Shown piece after piece: positions 53,262 to 63,848 of a stretch of 64,000 nucleotides of DNA. Position 1 is the stretch's first letter; every line of letters starts with the position of its first letter. Origin of the DNA: Adiantum capillus-veneris. Its lineage: Eukaryota > Streptophyta > Polypodiopsida > Polypodiales > Pteridaceae. The notes below the pieces were generated by a model that saw nothing but the letters and a program-made list of their open reading frames with translations, was not told where the DNA came from and searched no databases. A program made the translations under genes and the position numbers. Location of the stretch: contig CM043962.1 of assembly GCA_014529385.2 (NCBI GenBank), positions 91,913,180 through 91,977,179 on the forward strand. Reading direction: 5' to 3'.

Positions 53262-54890
53262 TTTTTTTTTTTCGAGAAAAAGATCCTTCTATTAGTTAAT
53301 GAAAACTGCCCATAGGCCTACAACCACCTTTGCAAGAGAGGGCTACAACAAACATGATGGGGAGACTCTCCCAATGAAAAAACAACATATATACAATGAG
53401 GCTAAATCAAGAGATGGGAGGAGGGAAGAGCCACACAGGTGGACGGTAGTGCCATCTGAGCACACCCTATCTGAGCACACCCTGGACTATGGTGTAGAAA
53501 GGCCCAAGGCGCCAGAGTCAAAGGAAAGCCTCGCGGTGCTCTCGCATGCGGTCGGAGCTGCCCTCTAGTCCCTCAAGCTGCCTCTGAGAGTATGGATCAG
53601 CTCTAGCCAAAAGTCACGAACAGTCTTTGCTAGTGGCACAGGGCGAGCCTCAAAGATGCGGAAACAGCGGACCCACCAGATGAACCAAAGTGTCAGGCCA
53701 CTGATGAGCTCCCAACACTCCTCTCTCTCACTGCACCACTCTTGTGGAGTAAGCTCTGTATAGCAAGCTGGAGTGTAGGTTGCCCCTCCTGCATCACTAT
53801 CATCCTGCTGGTGGAAGATAGCTCAAACTGAAGTGCCGGGCCCGTGAGGGTGGACCAAGCCGCTGCCCCCCAAGTGTATTGTCGAGCCGTGGAGAGAGCA
53901 GGTATCAGCCGAAGAACTCGTAGCCACACCTGCTGGGCCGAGGGACAGTCCCAAAGACAGTGACGCTGACTCTCCACCAAATGGTCACAAGCTTCACATG
54001 CGGTCGAGAGACCACTATGCACTAGCCAGCTCCCTACTGCTGTAGCTCTGTGTGTGACCAGCCACTGAAACAAGGTGACTCGCCTCGGCTGTCTGGAGTC
54101 CCACAACCTCTCCCAAAAGGTTTCCAAGAACTCGACTGTGAGACCCTCCTCCTGCCAACGACGTGCTGCAGCGGGGCGGGCCTCTCTCTGTGCTGCTAGA
54201 ATATGACGTCCCAGTCGAACAGTGTACTGAAAGAACGGGACTCCTGGGTGGTCTGCAGAAGAGAAGGGGTCCCTCCATAGCCACTCACCAGGATCCCACT
54301 GTACTCGTGCCACTGGACAACACTCCCAAGCCCACAGCCTCCAGTGTCCAGTCTCAAGAGCTGCTGGGTCAGGGTCTATGACGCAGGTCCTCCCACAGAT
54401 GCCCACGACTGGGATCCTCTGAAAACAGCACTCTGCTACCTGCGGGGCCTCTACTGCAACTCGTTGTAGTCGTCCCCCACCCTGAAGCTCGAAGAATAGG
54501 GCTGGGACAGTCTCTAAGCAGGCCCTGACTGAGATGAGAACCTCCAGTCGTGTGAAGGCTCCCATCCATCGGGGTGCTACTAGCTCGAGAGGCGTGAGCC
54601 ACTCAGCTGGAACTGACTCTGAGATGTCCTGACACATGCTCTGCACCCCTCTCATGCCCTGTAGCTGGAGCCCTTGCACCTCCTCTTACAAACCTGTGAA
54701 CTCTAGCCAGTCACCTAGAGAGCGCGCTGGACCTGTTGCCATGGGACCCCAGGAAACATGAGGCCGACTACCAACCAAGTGGCCTCTTTGAGTGCTAACC
54801 ATGGGGTTCCAGACGAGGGGCTGATCCTACATAATGCCACACGCCTTCAAAATGCAAGCATAGATGATCACATTTGAAGAGTCATCTGAC
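53262..54890 (-). mobile_element. LINE 3' portion of a second lineage
   Basis: In element sense it ends in A11 (T11 at 53262-53272 on the + strand) with about 420 bases of 3' untranslated sequence. A 328-codon open frame (53693-54679) precedes this. It ends in a zf-RVT domain: FWERLWDSRQPRRVTLFQWL, ACEACDHLVESQRHCLWDCP and SAQQVWLRVLRLI. RT and endonuclease are missing (5' truncation near 54890). It is more GC-rich than its surroundings and only distantly like the LINE at 45809 or 63460. It separates H from I. Confidence 0.8.
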
Positions 54891-54892
54891 TC

Positions 54893-55370
54893 TGCATCTC
54901 ATGCTAACCTTTGGAAAGAGCCGCTCCTTTCCCTTTTGCTTTCTCAGACGTGTCTTCTCAAAATGTAAGAGCACCCAATCGTCTTCTTTTAATTTCAGAT
55001 CGCGACGGTGTCGATCTGCTGCTAAAGCCTCCCGGACCTTGGCAAAAGCAGTGTCCAAGTCCCTTATGTACCGATCGGCTTCAAAAATCTTATCTTTTGT
55101 GCTTAGGAAGGGTGGAACCTTCGGAGCAACTTCAATGATCTCAAATGGTGCCTTCCCCGTCGAAGAGTGGATTGTGTTATTGTAGGCAAATTCCACCAAG
55201 GGCAAAAACTTTTCCCCTTGAGTCTTCTGATCCTATGTAAGACTTCAATAAATCCAGTACGATTGAATTTGCAATCTCAGATTGCCCATCTGTCTACGGG
55301 TGGAAAGATGACGAGAACTCCAACCGTGTGCAAATGTTCTCCCAAATAGCCTTCCAAAACGAACTCGTGA
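54893..55370 (-). pseudogene. Element I integrase fragment
   Basis: LVEFAYNNTIHSSTGKAPFEI, DKIFEADRYIRDLDTAFAKV and DDWVLLHFEKTRLRKQKGK. It begins abruptly at the LINE junction and stops near 55368, where a deletion joins it to the zinc-finger region. Confidence 0.8.
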
Positions 55371-56040
55371 ATCGGATGGACAGTGGCATTCGGTTAGAAC
55401 CTTTTCCTTCAATGGTTGTGTAACGCACAACATCGTTTTCTTCATCAAGTAGGCATCCCGTATGGAATATCCCGCTACTACCTCCCCATTCTGTATTCGA
55501 CTGAATACATCAAAAAAATCTGGATCTATGGCGTACTGATCGACCATGTCCTCGAAGCTTCTATGGTGAATCGTGGAAATAGCCAAGGCTAACGGCTTTC
55601 TGGACAAAGCATCTCCCACCAAGGTCTTCTGTCCCTGCACATGGACAATCTGGAAGTGAAATTGTGACAAGATGTTAGCCCACCGCATCTGCTTTTCTGA
55701 TAGCTGCTTTTGTGACAAGAAGTAGCGTAAACTGTGATGGTCAGTGAAGACCGTAAAATCGGCTCCGAATAGGTAATGTCACCATTGAATAAGAGCATGG
55801 ATAACCGCCAAAAGCTCTTTCTCATAAATCTATGTTGTCAATTCCGGCCTTGAAAACAATCTGCTCTCATAGGCAATGACATGGCCTTCTTGCATTAAGA
55901 CCGCACCCAGATCACGACCACTAGCATCACAATATACTTCGAATGACTTTTGTAAATCCGGCAAAGTCAAAACTGGTTGTGTAGTCAATTTTTCTTTCAA
56001 AGTCTGTTGAAAGGCAGTCACCTTTGTGGGTCCCCACGAG
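55371..56040 (-). pseudogene. Element I RNase H
   Basis: FEVYCDASGRDLGAVLMQEG, ESRLFSRPELTT, then after a shift MRWANILSQFHFQIVHVQGQ, VGDALSRKPLALAISTIHH and LMKKTMLCVTQPLKEKVLTE. The HHCC finger is mostly lost in the deletion at 55370. Confidence 0.82.
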
Positions 56041-57034
56041 AAAGGGACTCATTTCTGTTTCAAGATATGCAAAGGGGAAGCAACCTCTGCACACTTTCTA
56101 ATGAACCTCCGATAGTAAGAATAGAAGCCCAAGAAGCTTCTAACTTCATGGACATTCTTCAAATCGGGCCAATCATGTATAGTCTCAATCTTGGCCGGGT
56201 CCATCTTTACTCCTGCTGAGACGATGTGTCCCAAAAAGTGGATCTTTGATAAGAAAAATTCACTCTTCTTTGCATTGATCACCAACTTGTGATCTTGCAA
56301 TGCCTGAAAGACCTGTAGCAGATGTTGTCTATGTTCTGCCTCATCCTTGGAGAAGACTATAATGTCATCAAAGAAAGTGCCAACAAAAGATCTGCCTCAT
56401 CCTTGGAGAAGACTATAACGTCATCAAAGAAAGTGCCAACAAAAGATCTGTACTCTTTGAAAATCTTGTCCATCATTCGGTTAAAAGTTGCTGGAGCATT
56501 GGTAAGGCCAAAAGGCATCACCAAAAATTCATATAAACCGAAGCTCGTCCGAAAAGCTATCTTGTAGACGTCTCTCCGTGCGATTCGGATATGATGATAT
56601 CCGCTTTTCAAATCGATCCTACTGAAACAAGAGGATCCGTGTAATCTGTCAAGAATATCATCGGTTCTCGGAATCGGAAATCTGTTCTTGACAGTGATTT
56701 TATTGAAAGCTCTATAATCAATGTACATTCTCCAAGATCCGTCTTTCTTTAAAACCAACAACACCGGAGAGCAATAAGATGAAGTACTCAGCTGGATAAG
56801 ACCTTTTTCCAAGAGGTCTTTCACTTGGTTCATAATCTCTTCATTCTGGGCTCGGCTCACACGGTAAGGTGGTCGGTTCGATGGTGTGCTTCCAGGTATC
56901 AGATCAATAGTATGATCCTCAAGATGAGATGATGGCAACTCGCCTGACAGGCCCTCAGAAAAGCAATCGGCATGAGTGTGGAGAGAATCGTGGCATTCTT
57001 TATCAAGGTCAAAACATATGCGACCTTTAATCAT
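56041..57034 (-). pseudogene. Element I reverse transcriptase with duplicated active site
   Basis: [76 protein letters not shown] and GTFFDDVIVFSKDEAD. A 56-bp tandem duplication (56335-56390 and 56391-56446) repeats the FFDD block and shifts the frame. The thumb AKKSEFFLSKIHFLGHIVSA and RSFLGFYSYYRRFI follow. Confidence 0.86.
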
Positions 57035-57560
57035 TATTCAGTTCTCTCCAGAAAATCGAGTAAAGAAACTGAATTTCATCAAGTACAATCTCTTTGCCCT
57101 TCATTTGTAAGTCTTTTTCTCAGCCCGATAGTCAAGCACGGTGTTGTTCTTGTGGTACCAAGGGATTTCGAGGAGGACGTCACAACCTTTCGAAGGGCAT
57201 TACATAGAAGTCCTCGTGCCCTAAATACCCCTGACATTGCAAAGGAAGTTTGCCAATGATGGGTGTAATGGCAACATCCCATTCGGGTGCCCCTAGAACT
57301 TCATCCGCCTGTGGCCTTAGCCTATCGGGTGTAATTCCAAGTCGAGCCGCCAATTCAACTGAAAAGAAGTTGGCCTTGGCTCCTCCATCAAAAAAAATGA
57401 GGGCTTCCTGATCTTTAACTTTGCCCTAAGTGCGGCAAAGTTTTTTACTTTCGTTCATCTAACTCGGTTCGGGCCCCACGCAAAGTGATACCAGTTCTGT
57501 TTTCATCTGCCTTTTTAGCCATGTTCCTCTGTTGCTCTAGAACTCTCTGGCCTGTCTTCA
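57035..57560 (-). pseudogene. Element I protease region
   Basis: Decayed in several frames. Pieces such as GHEDFYVMP-like, IPWYHKNN-like and FFDGGAKANF-like sequence can be recognised by comparison with H, but no long frame remains. Confidence 0.65.
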
Positions 57561-58640
57561 GTCTGTTCTTGCTGTGCCTATTTGGGGCACTTTGCGGAGA
57601 TGTGTCCAAATTCCTCGCAACCAAAACACTTCCCCTCTTGGAGATAGATAGCCTTTTCTCTAAGAGTCAGTCGGGGATGTGTATCTTTCTTTTCTTTGTC
57701 ATGTGAACTCTTTCTCTTTCTACTTTCATTGTGAGAGGTCTCTTGGTTCTCTGAGTCAAGATCTCATCAGTGGCAAGTCAAATTTCCCGCATGTATCGCA
57801 AACCCCGTTTCGCATGACCCATCAATTCTTGAATAGAATTCGACTTTTGTTCCAGGCAGTAGTCTCGGATCTCTGTAGAGAGTCCGCAGCAAAACCGCTC
57901 AATCTGTTCCTTAAAAGAGACCTTCATAAATGAAGAGGTTGGTAGAAAAGAGTTCCAAAATCTCTCGCAATAAGCGTCCAAAGAATCTCCCTTGGTCATC
58001 CAAAGATATCCCAAGCGGTTCGTATATCTCGTTCGTACTCTCGAGTCAACCAAGAAGAAAATAAAGAGCCTTTTGAATTTCAACCATGTAATTGGAGCTT
58101 CCTTCCTCAGAAGAAGAGTGGACAACCATGTTCGAGCATCTCGGAACCCAGAAACGGATTCAAATTTAATCGACTGTCCACCTCTAAATTCTTTTGTTTT
58201 CTTGCTCTTGTCTTCGAGGAAGTCATATTGGTTGGCTCTGTAGAAGTGCTTCTTTTCAAGAGTGCTTGTCCATTTCTTTCTGCGAGTACATGTTCCGCTT
58301 TTCTGCACTTGTCTGTCTTTTCGGCTTTCCTCCCTACCTGAGAGGAGAAGCGATGGCCACACGCCATCTTGAGTAAATCTTATCAATCGGGTAATTCTTT
58401 AGGTGTTTCGCCAATCTCGGGTCCCTGGAGTACTTAATCAATCTGTTCACACATATGCCAATTTGCAGTTGACGTTTGTACTCCTTTCTGTCAAACTTGT
58501 CCATTTTTTTTTTTTTGGGCCAAATCTTTATTCTTTCTTCAATTCTTGCGCCGGATTTTCAACTTTTCTTTGCCTTTCCACTGAGAAATGTCATCTCTGT
58601 CAGATTCTTCACGAGAACCCATGTGTAATCTGGGATTCCT
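57561..58640 (-). pseudogene. Element I gag
   Basis: A start like MGSREESDRDD lies near 58622. RLIKYSRDPRLAKHLKNYPI and IYSRWRVAIASP follow, then FEDARTWLS-like and LRKEAPITWLKFKRLF. DAYCERFWNSFLPTSSFMKV, IERFCCGLSTEIRDYCLEQK and SIQELMGHAKRG complete the capsid. A decayed knuckle is near 57600. Its N-terminal motif DPRLAKHLKNYPIDK is shared with J, so I and J belong to one subfamily. Confidence 0.8.
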
Positions 58641-58866
58641 TATGGCTTTATGGCCTGTAAGACAGAGCGATGAAGACGGGAGTGGGCCCGATGCGCGATG
58701 TATGAAGGGTGGGAGTGGCTAATAAGTCCAATTCAAAAGCAATTATCCCCAAAAGCACGCTTCCGTCTTCATCGCTCTGTCTTAAGGGCCATTAAGTCAT
58801 GAGAGAACCACAGAGTGGGAGCCACCTTGAAATGCGAGCCACATACAATTTTCTGGTGGGGAGTTT
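58641..58866. repeat. Inverted leader junction between I and J
   Basis: Leaders of I (minus) and J (plus) face each other. A perfect 22-bp inverted repeat has arms 58658-58679 and 58770-58791. The arm sequence CGTCTTCATCGCTCT is the same leader motif seen in element B near 7273. Neither primer-binding site nor LTR is left between them. Confidence 0.75.
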
Positions 58867-60036
58867 GACAGAGCAGAGTACAAACGTCAAGTGCAGGTTG
58901 ACACGTGTGTGAAGAGATTGGTCAAGTACTCCAGAGACCCGAAATTTGCGAAACATCTACAGAATTACCCGATTGATAAGATTCACTCGAGATGGCGTGA
59001 GGCCATTGATTCTCCTCTGGTCAGGAAGAAAACTGAGAGACAAGCGGAGTGCAAAAAAGTGGAAACTGTACTCGTAGAAAGAGCTGGACAGATCTCTTGA
59101 CAAGAAGATGAACCAGATAATGAAAAGCTTGAAGCGCTCTCGGAAGAAGAAGAAATTGATGGATTTCCTTGGTTATTTGGGCCGGAGTCGACTTTTGAGG
59201 TGGCAAGCAGGTCCAAGAAGCGTGCTCCTTTCGAGGATGACACAGATTTTTCTTCGACTTCAGAGAGTTCCGACATTTCCTCATCCTCTAGTTCTAGTGA
59301 GGATGAGAAAAGGCGGAAGAAGCGGAGAGAAAGCAAAAACACCAAGGAAAACAAGCATGGGAGGCCATCGAGCAATTCAAACGAAGAAGAGCTTGTCCTC
59401 TTCTGGCAGTGAGCAGATAAGCAAGAAGACCAAGGAGTTCAAGGAAGGGGACCAGGCTGTCAGGTTTGAGACATTTTTAGGCTACTAGGACACCCATCGA
59501 GCCCTTGAATTTATACAGAAGTTTGACGTCTCTTTCTTTGGAGGTTGGTTCACGGAACACTCAAGGTGCGAAGGGCGGCATCTTACTTGAAAGGAATTGC
59601 ACAGACATGGTGGTCTCCTCTGTTGTTACTTAGAGAAGCTCCTGCAACGTGGGTAAAGTTAAAAGAAAATTATCATGTCAACTTGGATATCAGACGAATA
59701 TGAAAGAGATGTCATCATGGCTTGGCATCATTTGAGAATGACTAAGAAAGATGCATTGGATGACTACTGCTAGAGGTTTTGGGATACTTATTTGCCAATG
59801 TCTTCGTTTCGGAGGATTACTTTGAGGGACCAAATTGAGCGGTTTTGCTATGGTTTGCCAAAAGAGATTTGAGAGTATTGTCTAGAACAAAAGTCTGACT
59901 CTATTCAGACACTTATGGGACATGCTAAGCAAGTATTTGGGATGCATGCCGACTCATTGACTTATCTTACGGATAGGATAGTATCCACCTCACCAGGGCA
60001 AGAGTCTTCCAGTGAAAAGAATGAATCAGGGGAACC
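58867..60036 (+). pseudogene. Element J gag
   Basis: Broken frames read CVKRLVKYSRDPKFAKHLQN, IHSRWREAIDSPL, a shift, then SKKRAPFEDDTDFSSTSESS and a Ser-rich/EDEKRRKKRRESK basic region. After a stop come the capsid pieces EFKEGDQAVRFETF, a stop, FGGWFTEHSR-like and TWWSPLLLLREAPATW. IERFCYGLPKEI and LMGHAKQVFGMHADSLTYLT follow. It is interrupted at 60036 by the solo LTR. Confidence 0.8.
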
Positions 60037-60517
60037 TGTAACAAACTTGGACACCCCAAGTCAAGATTCTACCATGACACAACAGTTCACAAAGACGACA
60101 CGGCCCGGCGTAGTTCTGTGCCCAGAGGTATTGGCCCCAAGACTGGCGCCCCTTTCGGTATTTCTTTTTATATTAATCTGTGTTCAAAGTACAAGAGAGT
60201 AGGCAGGCCCTCACTCCTAGACTACGTCCAAGTGCTCTGAGTAATGAGGCCTAGCCCACTTATTTATTGGTACAAGGGATGCCCAAAAGCAGAGCCCCAA
60301 AATCCTTTAACTCAAAAGCAAAGTTCCCAAAAGCAATTCCTTAAAAATCTTTTACCCAAAGCCATCGTGATTTGCACAATTCCGTATGGGCTGCCAGGTC
60401 ATCATCGTGATTTTTGGCAATCCATACGTCCTGCCACGTGTCAGCTAGCCTATTGGTGCAATATCCGGGTAGCGTGAGTGTGTGTCCGGGGGCCAGCCAA
60501 GTTACCAATATATCGCA
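60037..60517 (-). mobile_element. Solo LTR in J gag
   Basis: Starts TGTAACAAACTTGGACACCC and ends TATATCGCA. Core block at 60130-60170. Flanks are GAACC (60032-60036) and GAACT (60518-60522), a 5-bp target duplication with one difference. It has no neighbouring primer-binding site or polypurine tract. Confidence 0.75.
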
Positions 60518-60970
60518 GAACTGGATAACTCATCACAGGATTCCCGAACTGGGTGTAAGAGAATCGGATGGTAGCACATCCGAGGGTTCTGATGAACTAA
60601 GGGAACTAGATGATGCAAGTTCATGAGAGGATTTCGGAGAAGAACAAGGATCAGATGATATTGCGTTTCAAGGTTCCAACGATTGAGACCGACGTGCGAG
60701 TGGACAAGGGAGGCTAGCGAGGCTACCCACAGGTCCCAGGGCACAAGGAGAGAAAGGAAAAGGAATCAGCTTGGTAGATTAGAGAATTCCACAGATCCAG
60801 ATTGAGGTGCCAAGGACACGGAGGCGAGCAAGGCTACCAACAAGTCACAGGGCACGAGAAAAGAATAGAAAGGTAAGCTAGGTCCACCGGATAATTTGGT
60901 CAAGGGTACTTTTGGGCCCTCCATGCAGAGTGGATGGAGGTAGAGAACATTGCAAATTCTTTTCAGAGTG
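60518..60970 (+). other. J sequence after the solo LTR
   Basis: Short pieces with repeated GAGGCGAGCAAGGCTACC or GAGGCTAGCGAGGCTACC and CACAGGGCACGAG motifs (near 60708-60745 and 60820-60862). No intact frame. It probably represents scrambled gag-pol remnants before the 3' non-coding region. Confidence 0.4.
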
Positions 60971-61266
60971 GGGCTATTAGCAATGCCTATGCCAAAAGTT
61001 ACCGATAAATCAACAGGTTGAATTTGGTATAGTGCGGATTGCACGAGAGGGGAGCCACTCCACTCCTTTGTCACAGATTGCTAGATTGAATAAAGTCACT
61101 AATTCTCTTGACGTTTTTGGGCTATTAGCAATGCCTATGCCAAAAGTTACCGATAAATCAACAGGTTGAATTTGGTACAGTGCGGATTGCACGAGAGGGG
61201 AGCCACTCCACTCCTTTGTCACAGATTGCTAGATTGAATAAAGTCACTAATTTCTCTTTGAGATCT
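60971..61266 (+). repeat. 148-bp tandem duplication in J 3' region
   Basis: Units 60971-61118 and 61119-61266 are nearly identical. They contain GAGGGGAGCCACTCCACTCC, matching the H region near 49430-49450 in reverse complement, so this is chromovirus 3' non-coding sequence. Confidence 0.85.
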
Positions 61267-61999
61267 TAGGATACTGATGGGCTGACAGTATTTTGCGGAA
61301 TGATTGTGTGAACTATGTTTACTGAATTGGAGACTTCTTCTATTGAATTGAAAACACGTGCTCAGACATGTAGAGAAAGATGAAATGTCTGCAATATTTT
61401 GTCTGATGAATGAGCTGAACTTAGTGCATCTAGATATTTGATGATCAACGAGATTTGGATGTGATGGCTACGTGAACCGAATGAGATTCTAGTGCATCAA
61501 GATGTTTATTTGGATGAGATGACCGGATCTTGTTGTGAGTGCATCAAGAGTTCCATAGGATGAGATGGCTGCACAATGATCTAGGTGCATCAAGAGTTTT
61601 GGATGGAATGAGATTGGCTAGATTGAATGAGTGAAACACGATGTTCAGTGTGAACTAAGTGTGTAATCTTGTGAATTGCATGCTATGTGGATGTACTGTC
61701 TTGTGGGATGGTCATGGGCATGGTCTGCTTGGCTGAAATGTGAAATGAAAGGATATGAATCTGATAGTAACAAGATTTAGTAGATCTAGACATCCGTGAA
61801 AAGATGGATGTGATTGCTAAATGGTTACAATGATTAGGATTTGTATCTGAGACCCTCGACAAAAATGTGATTGATCAGTGACTGATGTCTTTGTAGAAGT
61901 GCTGGATTGGTGGAGTCTGGTGCATGAGTACATAGAGTCAGTGTTAGTCCTTTGGTTGTTTTTGCAGGTGTAATCGAGGGCGATTACAAGATGAGGGAA
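61267..61999 (+). promoter_or_regulatory. J 3' non-coding region, hairpin and polypurine tract
   Basis: GTGCATC-headed repeats occur at 61424, 61492, 61539 and 61585. Near the end is TTTTTGCAG, the hairpin GTAATCG (61970-61976) and CGATTAC (61981-61987), then a purine-rich AAGATGAGGGAA next to the LTR. Confidence 0.72.
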
Positions 62000-62573
62000 T
62001 GTCACAAAGTGATGACATGGCATGCTGAGCTGGAAGAGAAATGGCCGCGTGGACAAGAGAGACTAAAGAACTGAACCTTAAGGGACTTATGAGCACAGAC
62101 CATGGGGCCTAAAACCCTAAAAACCCAAAGCTTGAACTCTGAGGAGGTTTTCCATAAAACGCGTTGCATGCTGATGTGGCCCATTGTACGGATGGTGACG
62201 TGGCAGTTGCTATACAGATTTTCTGCGTTTTGTATTGTTGATGCCACATAGCAGGCTGTACGGATTTCCACAAATCACGCTAGCTGCTTCTGCCAGTCTC
62301 CAGCGCTAGCTTTTGGGAGTAGACGCTTTTGGGGTTTAGTGCTTTTGGTGCTTTTGAGAGAATTGCTTTTGGGGCTCTGCTTTTAGGAAACCCTTGTATT
62401 GTGTATAAAGAACTCAAGGGCCTCACTCTGCAGAGCATCTGGACTCAAGAGTCTGAGAGCAGAGGACCCTCGAGAGCTGTACTTTGCTGTGAACAATAAT
62501 AAAGAAATACCGGAAGGGGCGCCAGTCTTTGGGGCCAGTGCTTGTGGGGGCAGAACTCCGCTGTGCGGTGTCG
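62000..62573 (+). repeat. J 3' LTR, end lost
   Basis: Starts TGTCACAAAGTGATGACATG. It has the GCTTTTGGGGCTCTGCTTTT segment, AATAAAGAAATACC polyadenylation-like signal and core block (62502-62540). It breaks off at a (CT)n run (62574-62602). Confidence 0.82.
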
Positions 62574-62574
62574 A

Positions 62575-62605
<31 letters not shown>

Positions 62606-63077
62606 GCAGTGGCCAAGTAGAAAGCTTCCAGCAATGCAGTTTAACATTCAAGCGCATAATCCAATCCACTTTTTGCGTGTGAGTGACATTCCATCCAATT
62701 GGATTGCCCTTTCCACACTTCCGAGCTTGACACAATACAATCGGATACCAAACCTCTGATCAACCTGACAACATCACCTGCCGACTGAAAACAGCCTACA
62801 AACCCTGGCACACCTATACAATGAATCGAAGCTGATTGCGCAGGGGCATAACCACAGTGCTGAAGGCTTTCTGCTGCAAGGAAAATGCGCAGAGCTGGAG
62901 CAGGTCAAGATGCTCAGTTCGCGCAGGCAGGGGAAGTCGTGCAGGCAGGTCAAGCCGCGAAGCTCGTGCAGGTCGAGCTCGCGCATGCAGAAAAGTCGAC
63001 CACAATGTGCAAGCAGACAGCCTCTGACACAGGCACGTGCGCAGACAGGAAGACGTCAAGAGCTCGACACAGATTCA

Positions 63078-63115
<38 letters not shown>

Positions 63116-63459
63116 GACACACACACACACCCCACAGGGCAGCGTACAGAAAATTCTGTGAAGCAATGAATCTCTCTCCCCCCCCCTGCCCTCCCGCCCC
63201 CAAAGCAGGACACTAGCTGGGGACGAGAGCTGTATTAGGATAGAGCATGCTGAGGACCGACTGCTGTGTAAAGGGCGACGAACACGCAGGGGCGCATGTC
63301 GCACAGGGATGCAGAGGCGCAGGTCTCACTGGTCGCGTAGCAACAGAGGGACGTGCAGGGGGCAGGTCGCACAGCTACATAGGTCGTACAGGGGCTCTCT
63401 CGTCGAAACCACACCACACACACACATACACATGCATGTATGTGTGTGTGTGTGTATGC
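62574..63459. other. Microsatellite-rich stretch near the right end
   Basis: (CT)n at 62574-62602 and (CA)n at 63078-63112, with further CA/TG runs to 63454. Between them is GC-rich sequence with recurring GCAGG-TCGCACAG-like and TCAAGCCGCG-like short motifs (62900-63000 and 63280-63395). No gene recognised. Confidence 0.5.
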
Positions 63460-63848
63460 AGCTCCGTTTTCCAAGGATTGTCTTCCACAAAAGGTTCTGG
63501 GCGTTTGGCATTCTCTCACCGACACTACAACGTTTCCTGGCTTTCTTCATTTGGGTCAAATACTGGGCTTATTGGACCCTGTGGCGTCAGCGTAATGCTT
63601 ACATGTTCCATCGTACTCATGCAGCCCCGTTCCCACTCTTCAAGCTTTCTCTTAGGCAATCATTACGGTTTGCTTTGGAAGTTGGTGATATCACCGTAGA
63701 GATACATCAGCTTTCCTATGAATGTTTCTAGCTACACTGTATAGCTGAGTAGTTATGTGTTCTTCCCCTTGTATATGATCCTTTCTGTGGGTTTTCCTCG
63801 CTTCGAGGTTTCCCACTAGTAAATTAATCAAATCGATTTACAAAAAAG
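63460..63848 (+). pseudogene. LINE 3' end, + strand
   Basis: C-terminal segment after the zf-RVT region: VFHKRFWAFGILSPTLQRFL, WVKYWAYWTLWRQRNAYMFH, FPLFKLSLRQSLRFALEVGD, stop at 63729-63731. The 3' untranslated part ends GTTTCCCACTAGTAAATTAA and TTTACAAAAAA, followed by (TG)n. It is the same lineage as 45809-46946 and the fragment at 45646, and strongly 5'-truncated. Confidence 0.78.

Larger units (their letters stand above)
58767..62573 (+). mobile_element. J: chromovirus remnant, + strand
   Basis: Leader, gag, then a deletion of all pol, 3' non-coding region, polypurine tract and most of the 3' LTR. Related to I but on the opposite strand. A solo LTR has inserted in its gag. The right end dissolves in a (CT)n tract at 62574. 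Confidence 0.78.

Noticed and set aside
63247-63560. Overlapping GC-rich open frames on both strands
   Set aside because: They cross CA/TG tracts and short GC repeats. Only the part after 63460 resembles a LINE.
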